Assembly (NCBI GenBank): GCA_040235415.1
Contig: JBECKR010000322.1
Span: 1 to 6,786, forward strand
DNA length: 6,786 nt
Source of the DNA: JBECKR01 sp040235415
Lineage (GTDB): Bacteria; Acidobacteriota; Polarisedimenticolia; Polarisedimenticolales; Polarisedimenticolaceae
Reading direction: 5' to 3'
Made by a program: the position numbers and the translations under genes. Position 1 is the stretch's first letter. Every line of letters begins with the position of its first letter. Below the pieces are notes generated by a model that did no database searches, was not told the origin of the DNA, and worked only from the letters and a program-made list of their open reading frames with translations. This document shows positions 1-6,558 of this stretch, one piece after another.

Positions 1-14
1 CGGGACATCCCGCG

Positions 15-1838
15 TTGAACACGGCCGCACTGCCCGCCGGCACGCTCGTCGCGACCCTCGTCCTGGCCGGGTGCGGCGCGCCCCCCCCTGCGGCGCGGCA
101 CCTCGTGCTCGTGACGCTCGACACGACGCGCGCCGATCGGCTCGGCTGCTACGGTCGCGCGGAGGCCGGGACCCCGGCGCTCGACGCCCTGGCGGCCCGC
201 GGCACCCGCGTCGAGCGCGCCTACGCGCCCTGCCCGCTGACGCTCCCCTCGCACGTCAGCCTCTTGACGGGACTGCTGCCGCCACGCACCGGCGTGCACG
301 TCAACGGCCAGACCACGCTCGCCGGCGGCGTCGAGACGCTCGCCGAGCGGCTGCGCGCCGCCGGCTTCTACACCGCGGCCGCGATCGGCGGGTTCCCGCT
401 CGCCGCGCGCTTCCCGGCGAGCCGCGGCTTCGAGCGTTACGACGACCGCCTCGCCGACCCCCGCAATCCGAGCGGCGTCGAGCGCCCGGCCGACGCGGTC
501 GTGCGCGCCGCGCTCGCGCTCCTCGACGAGCGCGGAGACCGCCGCGCGTTCCTGTGGGTCCACCTCTACGACCCGCACGACCCGTACGAGCCGCCCGAGC
601 CGTACCGTAGCCGATTCGCGGGCGACCCCTATCAGGGCGAGATCGCGTTCGCGGACGCCGCGGTCGGCGACCTTCTCGACGGTGTCCGGCAGAGGCTCGG
701 CGACGACGTCGCGATCTGCGTCGCCGGGGACCACGGCGAGGCGCTCGGCGACCACGGCGAGCCGACCCACGGGTTCTTCCTGTACGAGCCGACGGTGCGG
801 GTACCGCTCATCCTCGCCGGACCGCGCGTCCCGGCGGGGCGGGTGCTGCCGGGTCCCCTGAGCCTCGTCGACGTCGCGCCGACGCTGCTCGGAATCCTCG
901 GCCTCGAGGCTCCCGGGGGACTCGACGGCGCCGCGATCGACCTCGACGTCGCGCGACCGTCCTCCGAGCCGATCTACCTCGAGACCGAGCTTCCCCGGCG
1001 GAACTACGGCTGGAGCGCGCTCCACGGGGTCGTCGAGGGCTCGACGAAGTGGATCGACGCGCCGCGCCCGGAGCTCTACGATCTCGCGGCGGACCCCTCG
1101 GAGACCCGCAATCTCGTCCCCGGCGCCGAGACGACCATCGCCCCGCTGCGGGAGTGGCTCGCGGAGGTCCGCAGCGACGCCGTCGGTGAGCCCACCGCCG
1201 GGGCGATCGATCCCCGGCTCGCGGGTCTCGGCTACGTCGGGTCCTCGACCGCGCCGGCGAGCGGCACGGACCTCCCCGACCCCAAGGACAAGGTCGAGAT
1301 CTACGCCCTGTTCCAGCGCGCCGGTCGGGCGCTCGAGCAGGGCCGCTACGACGACGCGCTCGACGCCGCGAGCCGTCTCCTCGGTCTCGAAGACTCGCCC
1401 GGGGCGCGGTTCAAGAGGGCCGAAGCGCTGGCGCGGCTGGGAAGGCTCGACGCCGCGGAGTCGGACCTCGACCGCGTCGCTGCGGTCGATCCCGCCTACC
1501 CCGGCCTCGAGATGGAGCGCCTGCGCATCGCTCTCGCCCGCGGGCGGTGGCAGGAGGCGGTGCGGCACGCCGACGCCCACCTCGCACGCGTTCCGGACGA
1601 CGCCGAGGCGCTCGCGTTCCGTGCCGCGGCCCGGGAGCGGCTCGGAGATGCCGGGGCGGCCGAGAGCGACTACCGCGCCGCGCTCGAGGCGAACCCGGCG
1701 TATCGCGATCCCGCCCTCCGTCTGGCTACGCTCCTGGTCCGCGAGGGCCGCGTGGACGAGGCCCGTGCGGTGCTCCGGGAGCGGCTGCGGGTCGCCCCCG
1801 GCGATCCGCTGGCGCGGGGGCTGCTCGAGTCGCTCTGA
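15..1838 (+). CDS. Sulfatase-fold (alkaline phosphatase superfamily) lipoprotein with C-terminal TPR region
   Basis: Predicted metal-dependent hydrolase or transferase of the sulfatase/alkaline-phosphatase superfamily, anchored as a lipoprotein. Residues 1-20 form a hydrophobic leader ending in the lipobox LAGC (Cys20). The catalytic domain spans about 29-400: N-terminal metal motif TLDTTRAD (Asp36), active-site segment TLPSHVSLLTG (76-86), the family motif YDPHDPY (185-191), metal motif GDHGE (Asp239, His240), HGFF (252-255), and the typical sulfatase tail ELYDL...ETRNL (353-367) followed by LGYVGS (405-410). From about 427 to 607 the protein is Ala/Leu/Arg-rich helical hairpins of TPR type. 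The usual CxPSR is TxPSH here, so Thr76 replaces the formylglycine Cys and His80 replaces Arg; this suggests phosphate or phosphonate ester chemistry rather than classical sulfate ester hydrolysis (inference). The start is a TTG, and the leader from it has no Lys/Arg, while the frame stays open to base 3. The real start may therefore lie left of the window. It is convergent with the receptor gene. Substrate unknown. Confidence 0.88.
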   Translation: MNTAALPAGTLVATLVLAGCGAPPPAARHLVLVTLDTTRADRLGCYGRAEAGTPALDALAARGTRVERAYAPCPLTLPSHVSLLTGLLPPRTGVHVNGQTTLAGGVETLAERLRAAGFYTAAAIGGFPLAARFPASRGFERYDDRLADPRNPSGVERPADAVVRAALALLDERGDRRAFLWVHLYDPHDPYEPPEPYRSRFAGDPYQGEIAFADAAVGDLLDGVRQRLGDDVAICVAGDHGEALGDHGEPTHGFFLYEPTVRVPLILAGPRVPAGRVLPGPLSLVDVAPTLLGILGLEAPGGLDGAAIDLDVARPSSEPIYLETELPRRNYGWSALHGVVEGSTKWIDAPRPELYDLAADPSETRNLVPGAETTIAPLREWLAEVRSDAVGEPTAGAIDPRLAGLGYVGSSTAPASGTDLPDPKDKVEIYALFQRAGRALEQGRYDDALDAASRLLGLEDSPGARFKRAEALARLGRLDAAESDLDRVAAVDPAYPGLEMERLRIALARGRWQEAVRHADAHLARVPDDAEALAFRAAARERLGDAGAAESDYRAALEANPAYRDPALRLATLLVREGRVDEARAVLRERLRVAPGDPLARGLLESL

Positions 1839-1858
1839 TTCGACCCGCGCGGATATGA

Positions 1859-1890
1859 AAAAGGGGGGCCGCGACCGCGGCCCCCCTTTT
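1859..1890. terminator. Bidirectional intrinsic terminator between convergent genes
   Basis: A perfect 14-bp stem: the left arm at 1859-1872 is AAAA, six G, then CCGC; the loop is GACC (1873-1876); the right arm at 1877-1890 is the exact complement ending in TTTT. The A tract on one side and T tract on the other make it a Rho-independent terminator in both directions. It starts 20 bases after the stop of the sulfatase-fold gene and ends 34 bases beyond the receptor stop, so it serves both converging units. The T tract is short, but the stem is very GC-rich. Confidence 0.9.
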
Positions 1891-1924
1891 CGCTTTCGAC
1901 GGCGCCGTCGTCAGGCGCGATCGA

Positions 1925-4900
1925 CTACCACAGGATCGCGAAGCTGACGAGGTACGTCCTGGGCGTCTGGATGTCCAGGTTGCCGGTCGGGTGGCCGAAC
2001 AAGTAGTTCGTCCGGCCGTTGCCGCTGCTGGTCGGATCGATGACGTACCCGGTCGTGACGTTGCCGACCTCCTGGTTGTCCGTGATGTTGTAGACCTCGA
2101 AGCGGCCTTCGAAGTTCACCTTCTTGCTGAACGCGAACAGCCACCTCAGATTGGTGTCGAGCGTCCAGGTGGTCGGCTCCTGCCGGGTGCCGCGCTCCTC
2201 GGCGTACTCCGTGATCTGGTCGGTCTGATCGACGGTGATCCCCGTGCCCGGCGTTCCGAGCGGGAAGTCCTGCACGCCGTCGGGACCAGGGCCGACGACG
2301 ATCGGCCGGGTCTGCGCCTTCTCGTAGCGGTTGCCGTCGCGGTACGTGAAGACGCCGCCGACCTCGAGCGAGTGCCGCTTGCTCGGGATCGGGATCCGGT
2401 AGGTCCCGAAGATGTTCCCGGAGTTGTCGATGCTCCAGGGCAGCTTGCCGTAGGCGAGCGGCGACACGCTCTGCGGGACGTCCGGGTACGCGCCGTAGCT
2501 CGCGAACCCCTGGTCGGCCGCCGCACCGCCGACGTTGCCCTTGGCCTCGCCGTAGGTGTAGTTCGCCAGCAGGTTCCAGTTGTTCGAGAACCGCTTCTCG
2601 AACTGCACCTGGACCGCGTTGTACTTGCGCTTGAGGTAGCTGCGGTTGTCGAGCAGCAGGATCTTCCTGGGCCCGCCCTGGGAGTAGTCCCAGGTGTACG
2701 ACTGCCCGACGATGTCGCCCCACTCGCGGTTGACGCCCTTGACCATGACGCCCATGGTTGTACTGAGGGCGTACTCGTAGCTCAGGGTGTACTCGTCGAT
2801 GTACTGCGGCTTGAGCCCGCTCGCGAACGTGTTCGTGTCGGGGTCGGGCCGCGACTGGAAGATCAGGCCCCAGTCGGGTGGCCCCGGATTCGGGAAGTTG
2901 TTGTTGACGTACAGGTCGTAGGCCGACTGCCCACCGGCCGCGCGGGTGAAGATGCTCAGCGTCGTGAGGTCGATGGCGTCGAGATAGCGGCTCGCCGTCG
3001 CCTTGACGACGTGCTTGCCGGCGCCGGTGATGTCCCACGAGGCGCCGAGCCGCGGGGAGATCCCGGTCTGGTCGAAGATCTTCTCGCCGACGTCGTTCTC
3101 GTCGACGTTGTTGTCGAACCGCACGCCGAGGTTGAACGTCCAGTTGCCGTTGAGCTGCCAGTCGTCCTGGACGTACAGCGAGGTGACCTTCGTCGTGGAG
3201 CCGGTGCCGCCCGGCTCGGCGAAGTCGTACCACAGGTAGTACACGCGGTTGTTGATGTCGTACGGGTCACCGTCGCCGCCGAGTCCGGGAGGCGGGTTGA
3301 GCCAGTCGACACCGTAGATCAGCGCGTTGCCGGAGATGATCGAGGCGCCGGTGCGGGTCTGCTCCTGGTAGTCCGCGCCGATCTTCAGCGTGTGGCTTCC
3401 GAGGCCGGTGTCGAAGAAGATCGTGGCCTTCCCCTCGTACTGCTCGCGCGCGCGAACCTCGGGGACAGAGGCGAACACCGGCGCGTCGAAGCCGTAGCCG
3501 GAGGCCAGGTCGACGTACGCGCCGAGCCCGGCCGCGGGCCCCGAGCCGAGGTTCCCCTGGAAGATGAGCTGGGGATCGTTGCGCTGCGGGCCGAACGGCG
3601 CGATGTTGAAGCCGTTCTGCCAGTTGCTGTACTTCAGGTCGGTCAGGACGCGGTTGCCCCACACCCCGTTCCAGCTTCCGGTCCAGGCGTGGCCGCCCTG
3701 GTTCTGGAAGTCGACGGCGTTGGTGTCGTAGCAGCCGCCGCCGAAGAACGAGCGGTAGTAGCACACCGGCACGTTCGCCGGGTCCTCGAAGTAGGTGTAC
3801 TGCAACTTGTGATTGTTGACGACCTGCCAGGTCAGCTTCGCGGAGGAGTTGTCGCCCTGGAAGCTGCGGATGTAGGTGCCGTTCCCCTCCGCGCCGCCCG
3901 CCGGGTTGCCGAGCGGCTGGACGCTGGCGTTGTCGTTGCGGGTGTAGGACACGAAGAACCAGGCGCTGTCCCGCACGATGGGACCGCCGAACGTCCCCTG
4001 GACGTCGTGGGCGAGAGCCTTCCTGGCCTTCGCAGGGATCGACGGCTGGGTGTAGGTGAAGCATTCCACACCGCCGTTGGGGTTGAGGGTCCCGTCCGGG
4101 TTGATGCAGTTCGCCGGCAGGTCCGCCAGCGTCCGGGTCGGCGCGAAGTCGTTCCGCGTCGACTCCTTGTACTCGGCGTCGAAGCTCGGCGAGTCGATCT
4201 CGTCGCGCAGCGAACCGGTGAAGTCGTTGCCGCCGGACTTCGAGATCACGTTCGACAGGCCGCCCTGAAATCCGCCGTACTCCGCGGAGACGCCGGTCAG
4301 CTTGACGTCGACCGCCTCGATGATGTCGTAGTTGACGTTCGAGCCGAACGTCCCCGTCACCGGGTCGGTGATGCTGACGCCGTCGAGCTGGTAGACGTTC
4401 GAGTTCGCGGCGCCGCCCAGCATGTTCGGGTTCGCGCCGCCGGTCACGCCGGGGGCGAACGTCAGCAGCGACTGGTACTGCCGCGGGACCGGCAGCCCCT
4501 CGGTGAAGTCCTTGTCGAGGCTCAGGCTGCCTTCGGTGTTGGTCTTGTCGACGACCGGCTTGGTCGCCGTGACGTTGACGGTCTCGGTCAGCTCTCCCGG
4601 CACCATGACGAAGTCGACCCGGGTGGTCTTGTCGAGCAGGACCTCGGTCGTCTGCTGGATGGTCTGGTACCCGGCCAGCTGCGCGACCACCGCGTAGTTC
4701 CCCGGCGGCAGGCCGGCCATGAAGTAGGCGCCGTCCGCGTCGGTCACGCGAGCCTGCTCGCGGATCAGCGCGTCGGACCGGAAGATGACCGTGACGCCCG
4801 GCATCGGCTGGCCGTTCTCGTCGACCACCGTGCCGCGGATCGTCCCGGTCAGCGTGGAGCCCGCCAGGACCGCGCTGGCCCCCGCCGCAAGCAGCAGGAG

Positions 4901-4939
4901 CGCGAGGACCGCGGCGAGCCGTTTCGTGAAGTGACGCAT
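1925..4939 (-). CDS. TonB-dependent receptor with N-terminal carboxypeptidase-regulatory-like domain (Oar-like)
   Basis: Outer-membrane active transporter driven by the TonB complex; 1004 residues, a normal length for Oar-like receptors. A signal peptide (residues 1-26, basic MRHFTKR start, hydrophobic core, probable cleavage after AVLA) precedes a carboxypeptidase-regulatory-like beta-sandwich at about 31-113 (GTIRGTVVDENGQPMPGV, DADGAYFMAGLPPGNYAV). ETVNVTAT (120-126 region) resembles a TonB box. The plug covers about 140-245, with YQLDGVSITDP (183-193) and SAEYGG...NVISKSGGNDFTGS (218-243). The rest is the beta-barrel, with the hallmark LYVQDDWQLNG (588-598), LGVRFD (604-609) and VQFEKRFSNNW (778-788). 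The chain ends in ...VSFAILW, an aromatic C-terminus suited to BAM-dependent insertion. The ATG at 4937-4939 has an excellent Shine-Dalgarno six bases away. The gene lies 91 bases downstream of the porin-type gene on the same strand, probably in one operon. There is no SusD-like partner in view and the substrate is unknown. Four cysteines form two close pairs (278/293, 393/403). Confidence 0.95.
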   Translation of the reverse strand: MRHFTKRLAAVLALLLLAAGASAVLAGSTLTGTIRGTVVDENGQPMPGVTVIFRSDALIREQARVTDADGAYFMAGLPPGNYAVVAQLAGYQTIQQTTEVLLDKTTRVDFVMVPGELTETVNVTATKPVVDKTNTEGSLSLDKDFTEGLPVPRQYQSLLTFAPGVTGGANPNMLGGAANSNVYQLDGVSITDPVTGTFGSNVNYDIIEAVDVKLTGVSAEYGGFQGGLSNVISKSGGNDFTGSLRDEIDSPSFDAEYKESTRNDFAPTRTLADLPANCINPDGTLNPNGGVECFTYTQPSIPAKARKALAHDVQGTFGGPIVRDSAWFFVSYTRNDNASVQPLGNPAGGAEGNGTYIRSFQGDNSSAKLTWQVVNNHKLQYTYFEDPANVPVCYYRSFFGGGCYDTNAVDFQNQGGHAWTGSWNGVWGNRVLTDLKYSNWQNGFNIAPFGPQRNDPQLIFQGNLGSGPAAGLGAYVDLASGYGFDAPVFASVPEVRAREQYEGKATIFFDTGLGSHTLKIGADYQEQTRTGASIISGNALIYGVDWLNPPPGLGGDGDPYDINNRVYYLWYDFAEPGGTGSTTKVTSLYVQDDWQLNGNWTFNLGVRFDNNVDENDVGEKIFDQTGISPRLGASWDITGAGKHVVKATASRYLDAIDLTTLSIFTRAAGGQSAYDLYVNNNFPNPGPPDWGLIFQSRPDPDTNTFASGLKPQYIDEYTLSYEYALSTTMGVMVKGVNREWGDIVGQSYTWDYSQGGPRKILLLDNRSYLKRKYNAVQVQFEKRFSNNWNLLANYTYGEAKGNVGGAAADQGFASYGAYPDVPQSVSPLAYGKLPWSIDNSGNIFGTYRIPIPSKRHSLEVGGVFTYRDGNRYEKAQTRPIVVGPGPDGVQDFPLGTPGTGITVDQTDQITEYAEERGTRQEPTTWTLDTNLRWLFAFSKKVNFEGRFEVYNITDNQEVGNVTTGYVIDPTSSGNGRTNYLFGHPTGNLDIQTPRTYLVSFAILW

Positions 4940-4945
4940 GCGCTG

Positions 4946-4955
4946 CCTCCTCCTT
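4946..4955 (-). promoter_or_regulatory. Shine-Dalgarno of the TonB-dependent receptor gene
   Basis: On the minus strand the sequence AAGGAGGAGG lies six bases before the ATG at 4939. It is a near-perfect anti-16S match and fixes the receptor start. It is almost identical to the site in front of the upstream porin-type gene, consistent with coordinated strong translation of both. Confidence 0.85.
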
Positions 4956-5030
4956 ATCCCCTCACGGATGCGCGGACCGCTCGCCGGCCGGCATCACGTA
5001 CGTTCCATCGTTCCCACGTCCCTGTCATTC

Positions 5031-6371
5031 TCAGAACCGCACCGTCGTGTTGACGTAGAACCGCCGCACGGTGCTGCTGGCGAACTGCGGCGCGATGTCG
5101 CGGAACGCCCGCCCGGGGTACAGCTGAGCCAGCCCGAGGTCGATGCTGGTGTGCTCGCCGTAGTCGTACCCGAACACGAAGCCGTACTCCTCTCCGAGGT
5201 TGCGGGCGGTGGCTCCCGCGGGGGTCTGGCTCGTGCGGTTGACGTGCTGCGCGAGGCCGGTGATCCGGATGCCGTTCGGCAGCCTCGACTGGAAGCCGAC
5301 CTGCGCGAACTGCACGCCGAGGTCGCCGAGGAAGGTGTTGTAGCCCCACCACCCGGTCCAGAAGTCGAGGTAGCCGTAGCGCCCGTGGAAGTCCATCGTC
5401 ATCGGGTCGTACGCCTCGTTGGTGTCCGCCGTCGTGGGGTCGTCGCCGCTGAAGTTCGCCCAGCGCCCCCAGATGTCGTACTTGCCGCCGCCGCGCTCGA
5501 AGTTCCAGCCGACCGTCGCCTCGACCGCGTCGGCCTTGATGTCGATGGCTTCCTCGCCGTCGGAGTTCCGGGCGGTGCGACCGCGCTGCACCGCGGCGTT
5601 CAGGGTCCCGAAGAGGCCGATGCCCTTGCCGTAGTGGTAGTACCCGTAATAGGTCCAGCGCTTGTCGCTGAACGGGATCAGATCCGAGTAGCGCCGGTCG
5701 AGCGAGTACAACATCGCGACGTCGAGCTTGTTGTCGCCCGGAATCTTCCAGTCCGTCCAGGCGCCGTAGAGGTCCCAGTCGCCGTTGCTGTCGCCGCCGA
5801 ACGGGTAGCCGAACATGAACTCCGGCGCGTCGAGCTCGGCACCCTTGCCCCAGAACACGGTCGTGTCGACGAGCTTCGAGGCGAAGTCGCCGCGGAGCGA
5901 GTCCCACGACGTCCCGCCGTAGAAGTCGAGGTCGCCGAGGAGGAACTCGTCGCCGAACGCGAGCGGCTGCCGGCCGGCGCGGAACGTGAACGGCGTTCCC
6001 ATGATGTCCCGGGCTTCGACGAACGCGCGGTAGAAGTTGAACTTCGCGTCGGTGGTATCGAGCGAGGGCCCGCTCCGCAGCGGCGTCTGGTCCTCGCCCC
6101 ACACGCCGACCGCCTGGCCGTCGAGCACGACCGAGACGTCCTTGTCGAGATCGACCCGCGCCCCGAGGTTGATGCGGTACGAGACGTAGCCGATCTTGTC
6201 GTCGCGTCCCGAGAACACGTCGCTCAGGTTGTCGTTGTACTCGGGGCGGAAGCGCAGGCTGCCGAACCATTTGAAGTCGGTCTTGGCTTCGTCGTCCTCT
6301 GCCGCGCTCACGGGGACGACCAGCAGCAGCACTGCCAGCGCGGCGAGCCACACCATCGATCTTCCTCTCAT
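5031..6371 (-). CDS. Outer-membrane beta-barrel, alginate-export/porin-like protein
   Basis: Predicted 446-residue outer-membrane beta-barrel similar to the alginate export (AlgE-like) porin family. A signal peptide covers residues 1-23 or 24 (MRGRSM, hydrophobic core, cleavage near VSA-A), then an acidic linker and FKWFGSLRFRPEY begin the barrel. The segment AGRQPLAFGDEFLLG (132-146) matches the characteristic 'GRQ...GDE.LxG' strand-turn of this family, and LGEEYGFVFGYDYGEH...YPG (392-420) resembles its C-terminal strands. The chain alternates aromatic strands with Asp/Gly/Asn-rich turns, has no cysteine, and ends FYVNTTVRF with a terminal Phe, the usual barrel assembly signal. I chose the ATG at 6371 because GGAGGAGGG lies six bases before it; an in-frame ATG at 6404 would add 11 residues but has no comparable site and would spoil the signal peptide. 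It lies 91 bases upstream of the TonB-dependent receptor, probably in the same operon. The name indicates the fold family; actual alginate transport is not implied, because no alginate biosynthesis gene is present in the window. Confidence 0.85.
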   Translation of the reverse strand: MRGRSMVWLAALAVLLLVVPVSAAEDDEAKTDFKWFGSLRFRPEYNDNLSDVFSGRDDKIGYVSYRINLGARVDLDKDVSVVLDGQAVGVWGEDQTPLRSGPSLDTTDAKFNFYRAFVEARDIMGTPFTFRAGRQPLAFGDEFLLGDLDFYGGTSWDSLRGDFASKLVDTTVFWGKGAELDAPEFMFGYPFGGDSNGDWDLYGAWTDWKIPGDNKLDVAMLYSLDRRYSDLIPFSDKRWTYYGYYHYGKGIGLFGTLNAAVQRGRTARNSDGEEAIDIKADAVEATVGWNFERGGGKYDIWGRWANFSGDDPTTADTNEAYDPMTMDFHGRYGYLDFWTGWWGYNTFLGDLGVQFAQVGFQSRLPNGIRITGLAQHVNRTSQTPAGATARNLGEEYGFVFGYDYGEHTSIDLGLAQLYPGRAFRDIAPQFASSTVRRFYVNTTVRF

Positions 6372-6377
6372 CAACTG

Positions 6378-6386
6378 CCCTCCTCC
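6378..6386 (-). promoter_or_regulatory. Shine-Dalgarno that sets the porin-like gene start
   Basis: The minus-strand GGAGGAGGG is six bases upstream of the ATG at 6371. It lies inside the 11-codon extension that would follow from the alternative ATG at 6404, which argues that the extension is untranslated leader. Confidence 0.85.
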
Positions 6387-6407
6387 GATCACGGATTTCC
6401 GCATGTC

Positions 6408-6417
6408 CGGTCGACCG
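6408..6417. repeat. Perfect 10-bp palindrome in the leader of the porin-like gene
   Basis: CGGTCGACCG reads the same on both strands and lies 36 bases before the start codon at 6371. It sits directly downstream of a TATAGA hexamer (minus strand, 6419-6424) that could be a -10 element, so the palindrome would overlap the transcription start and could be an operator. The matching -35 position (CGGCAG) is poor. In such GC-rich DNA a 10-bp palindrome can occur by chance. Confidence 0.25.
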
Positions 6418-6509
6418 TTCTATAGCCCGGGGGATCATCACCTGCCGCACGAAGGGCATGAGCGCCCCGCGACGCCGGGTGGAAAACGTCTCCTCCGGAC
6501 GCGGACATC

Positions 6510-6526
6510 AGCAAGACGTGTTCCAA
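6510..6526 (-). promoter_or_regulatory. Candidate sigma-54 (RpoN) promoter for the porin-receptor unit
   Basis: The minus-strand sequence TTGGAACACGTCTTGCT keeps the defining GG-N10-GC spacing of -24/-12 promoters, plus TTGG at -24, AC in the centre and TTGCT at -12. Mismatches to the consensus are in the positions after GG (A for C, then A and C for G and R). A start near 6499 would give a leader of about 128 bases before the porin-like ATG. The surrounding 6520-6560 stretch is clearly richer in A and T than its neighbours, as expected for a control region. An enhancer-binding-protein site would fall within the 3' end of the upstream gene and I cannot identify one. It is a single motif match without experimental support. 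Confidence 0.4.
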
Positions 6527-6539
6527 TCCCTCGGAATGT

Positions 6540-6555
6540 ATTCGCCTTTACGAAT
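6540..6555. repeat. Short inverted repeat downstream of the TPR-like gene
   Basis: ATTCG at 6540-6544 and CGAAT at 6551-6555 form five-base inverted arms around a six-base AT-rich spacer. The repeat begins three bases after the stop codon of the right-hand gene and lies 13 bases upstream of the sigma-54-like element. It could be a regulator half-site pair or a weak hairpin, but there is no T tract, so a terminator role is unlikely. Confidence 0.25.
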
Positions 6556-6558
6556 CAG

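Noticed and set aside
1186..1947. A 253-codon plus-strand frame overlapping the TPR region and crossing the terminator
   Set aside because: It is Arg/Ser/Pro-rich with no domain, overlaps the real gene in another frame, and reads through the terminator hairpin.
4983..5014. Short repeats in the porin-receptor gap: palindrome GCCGGCCGGC, ACGTACGT, and a direct repeat CGTTCC-AT-CGTTCC
   Set aside because: Each is short and expected at appreciable frequency in GC-rich DNA; none is linked to a T tract or recognisable promoter, so I do not call a terminator or operator.
1991..5053. A 1020-codon plus-strand open frame antisense to the receptor gene
   Set aside because: Its product is a monotonous Val/Arg/Ala/Asp/Glu mixture without domains or a signal peptide, as expected from the complement of a GC-rich coding frame. 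The minus-strand frame carries all receptor hallmarks and a strong ribosome binding site.
4938..6425. A 495-codon plus-strand open frame, and a 501-codon minus-strand frame at 4954-6459, over the porin-like gene
   Set aside because: Both are low-complexity Arg/Ala/Val-rich shadows of the 446-residue barrel protein, which alone shows a signal peptide, family motif and terminal Phe.
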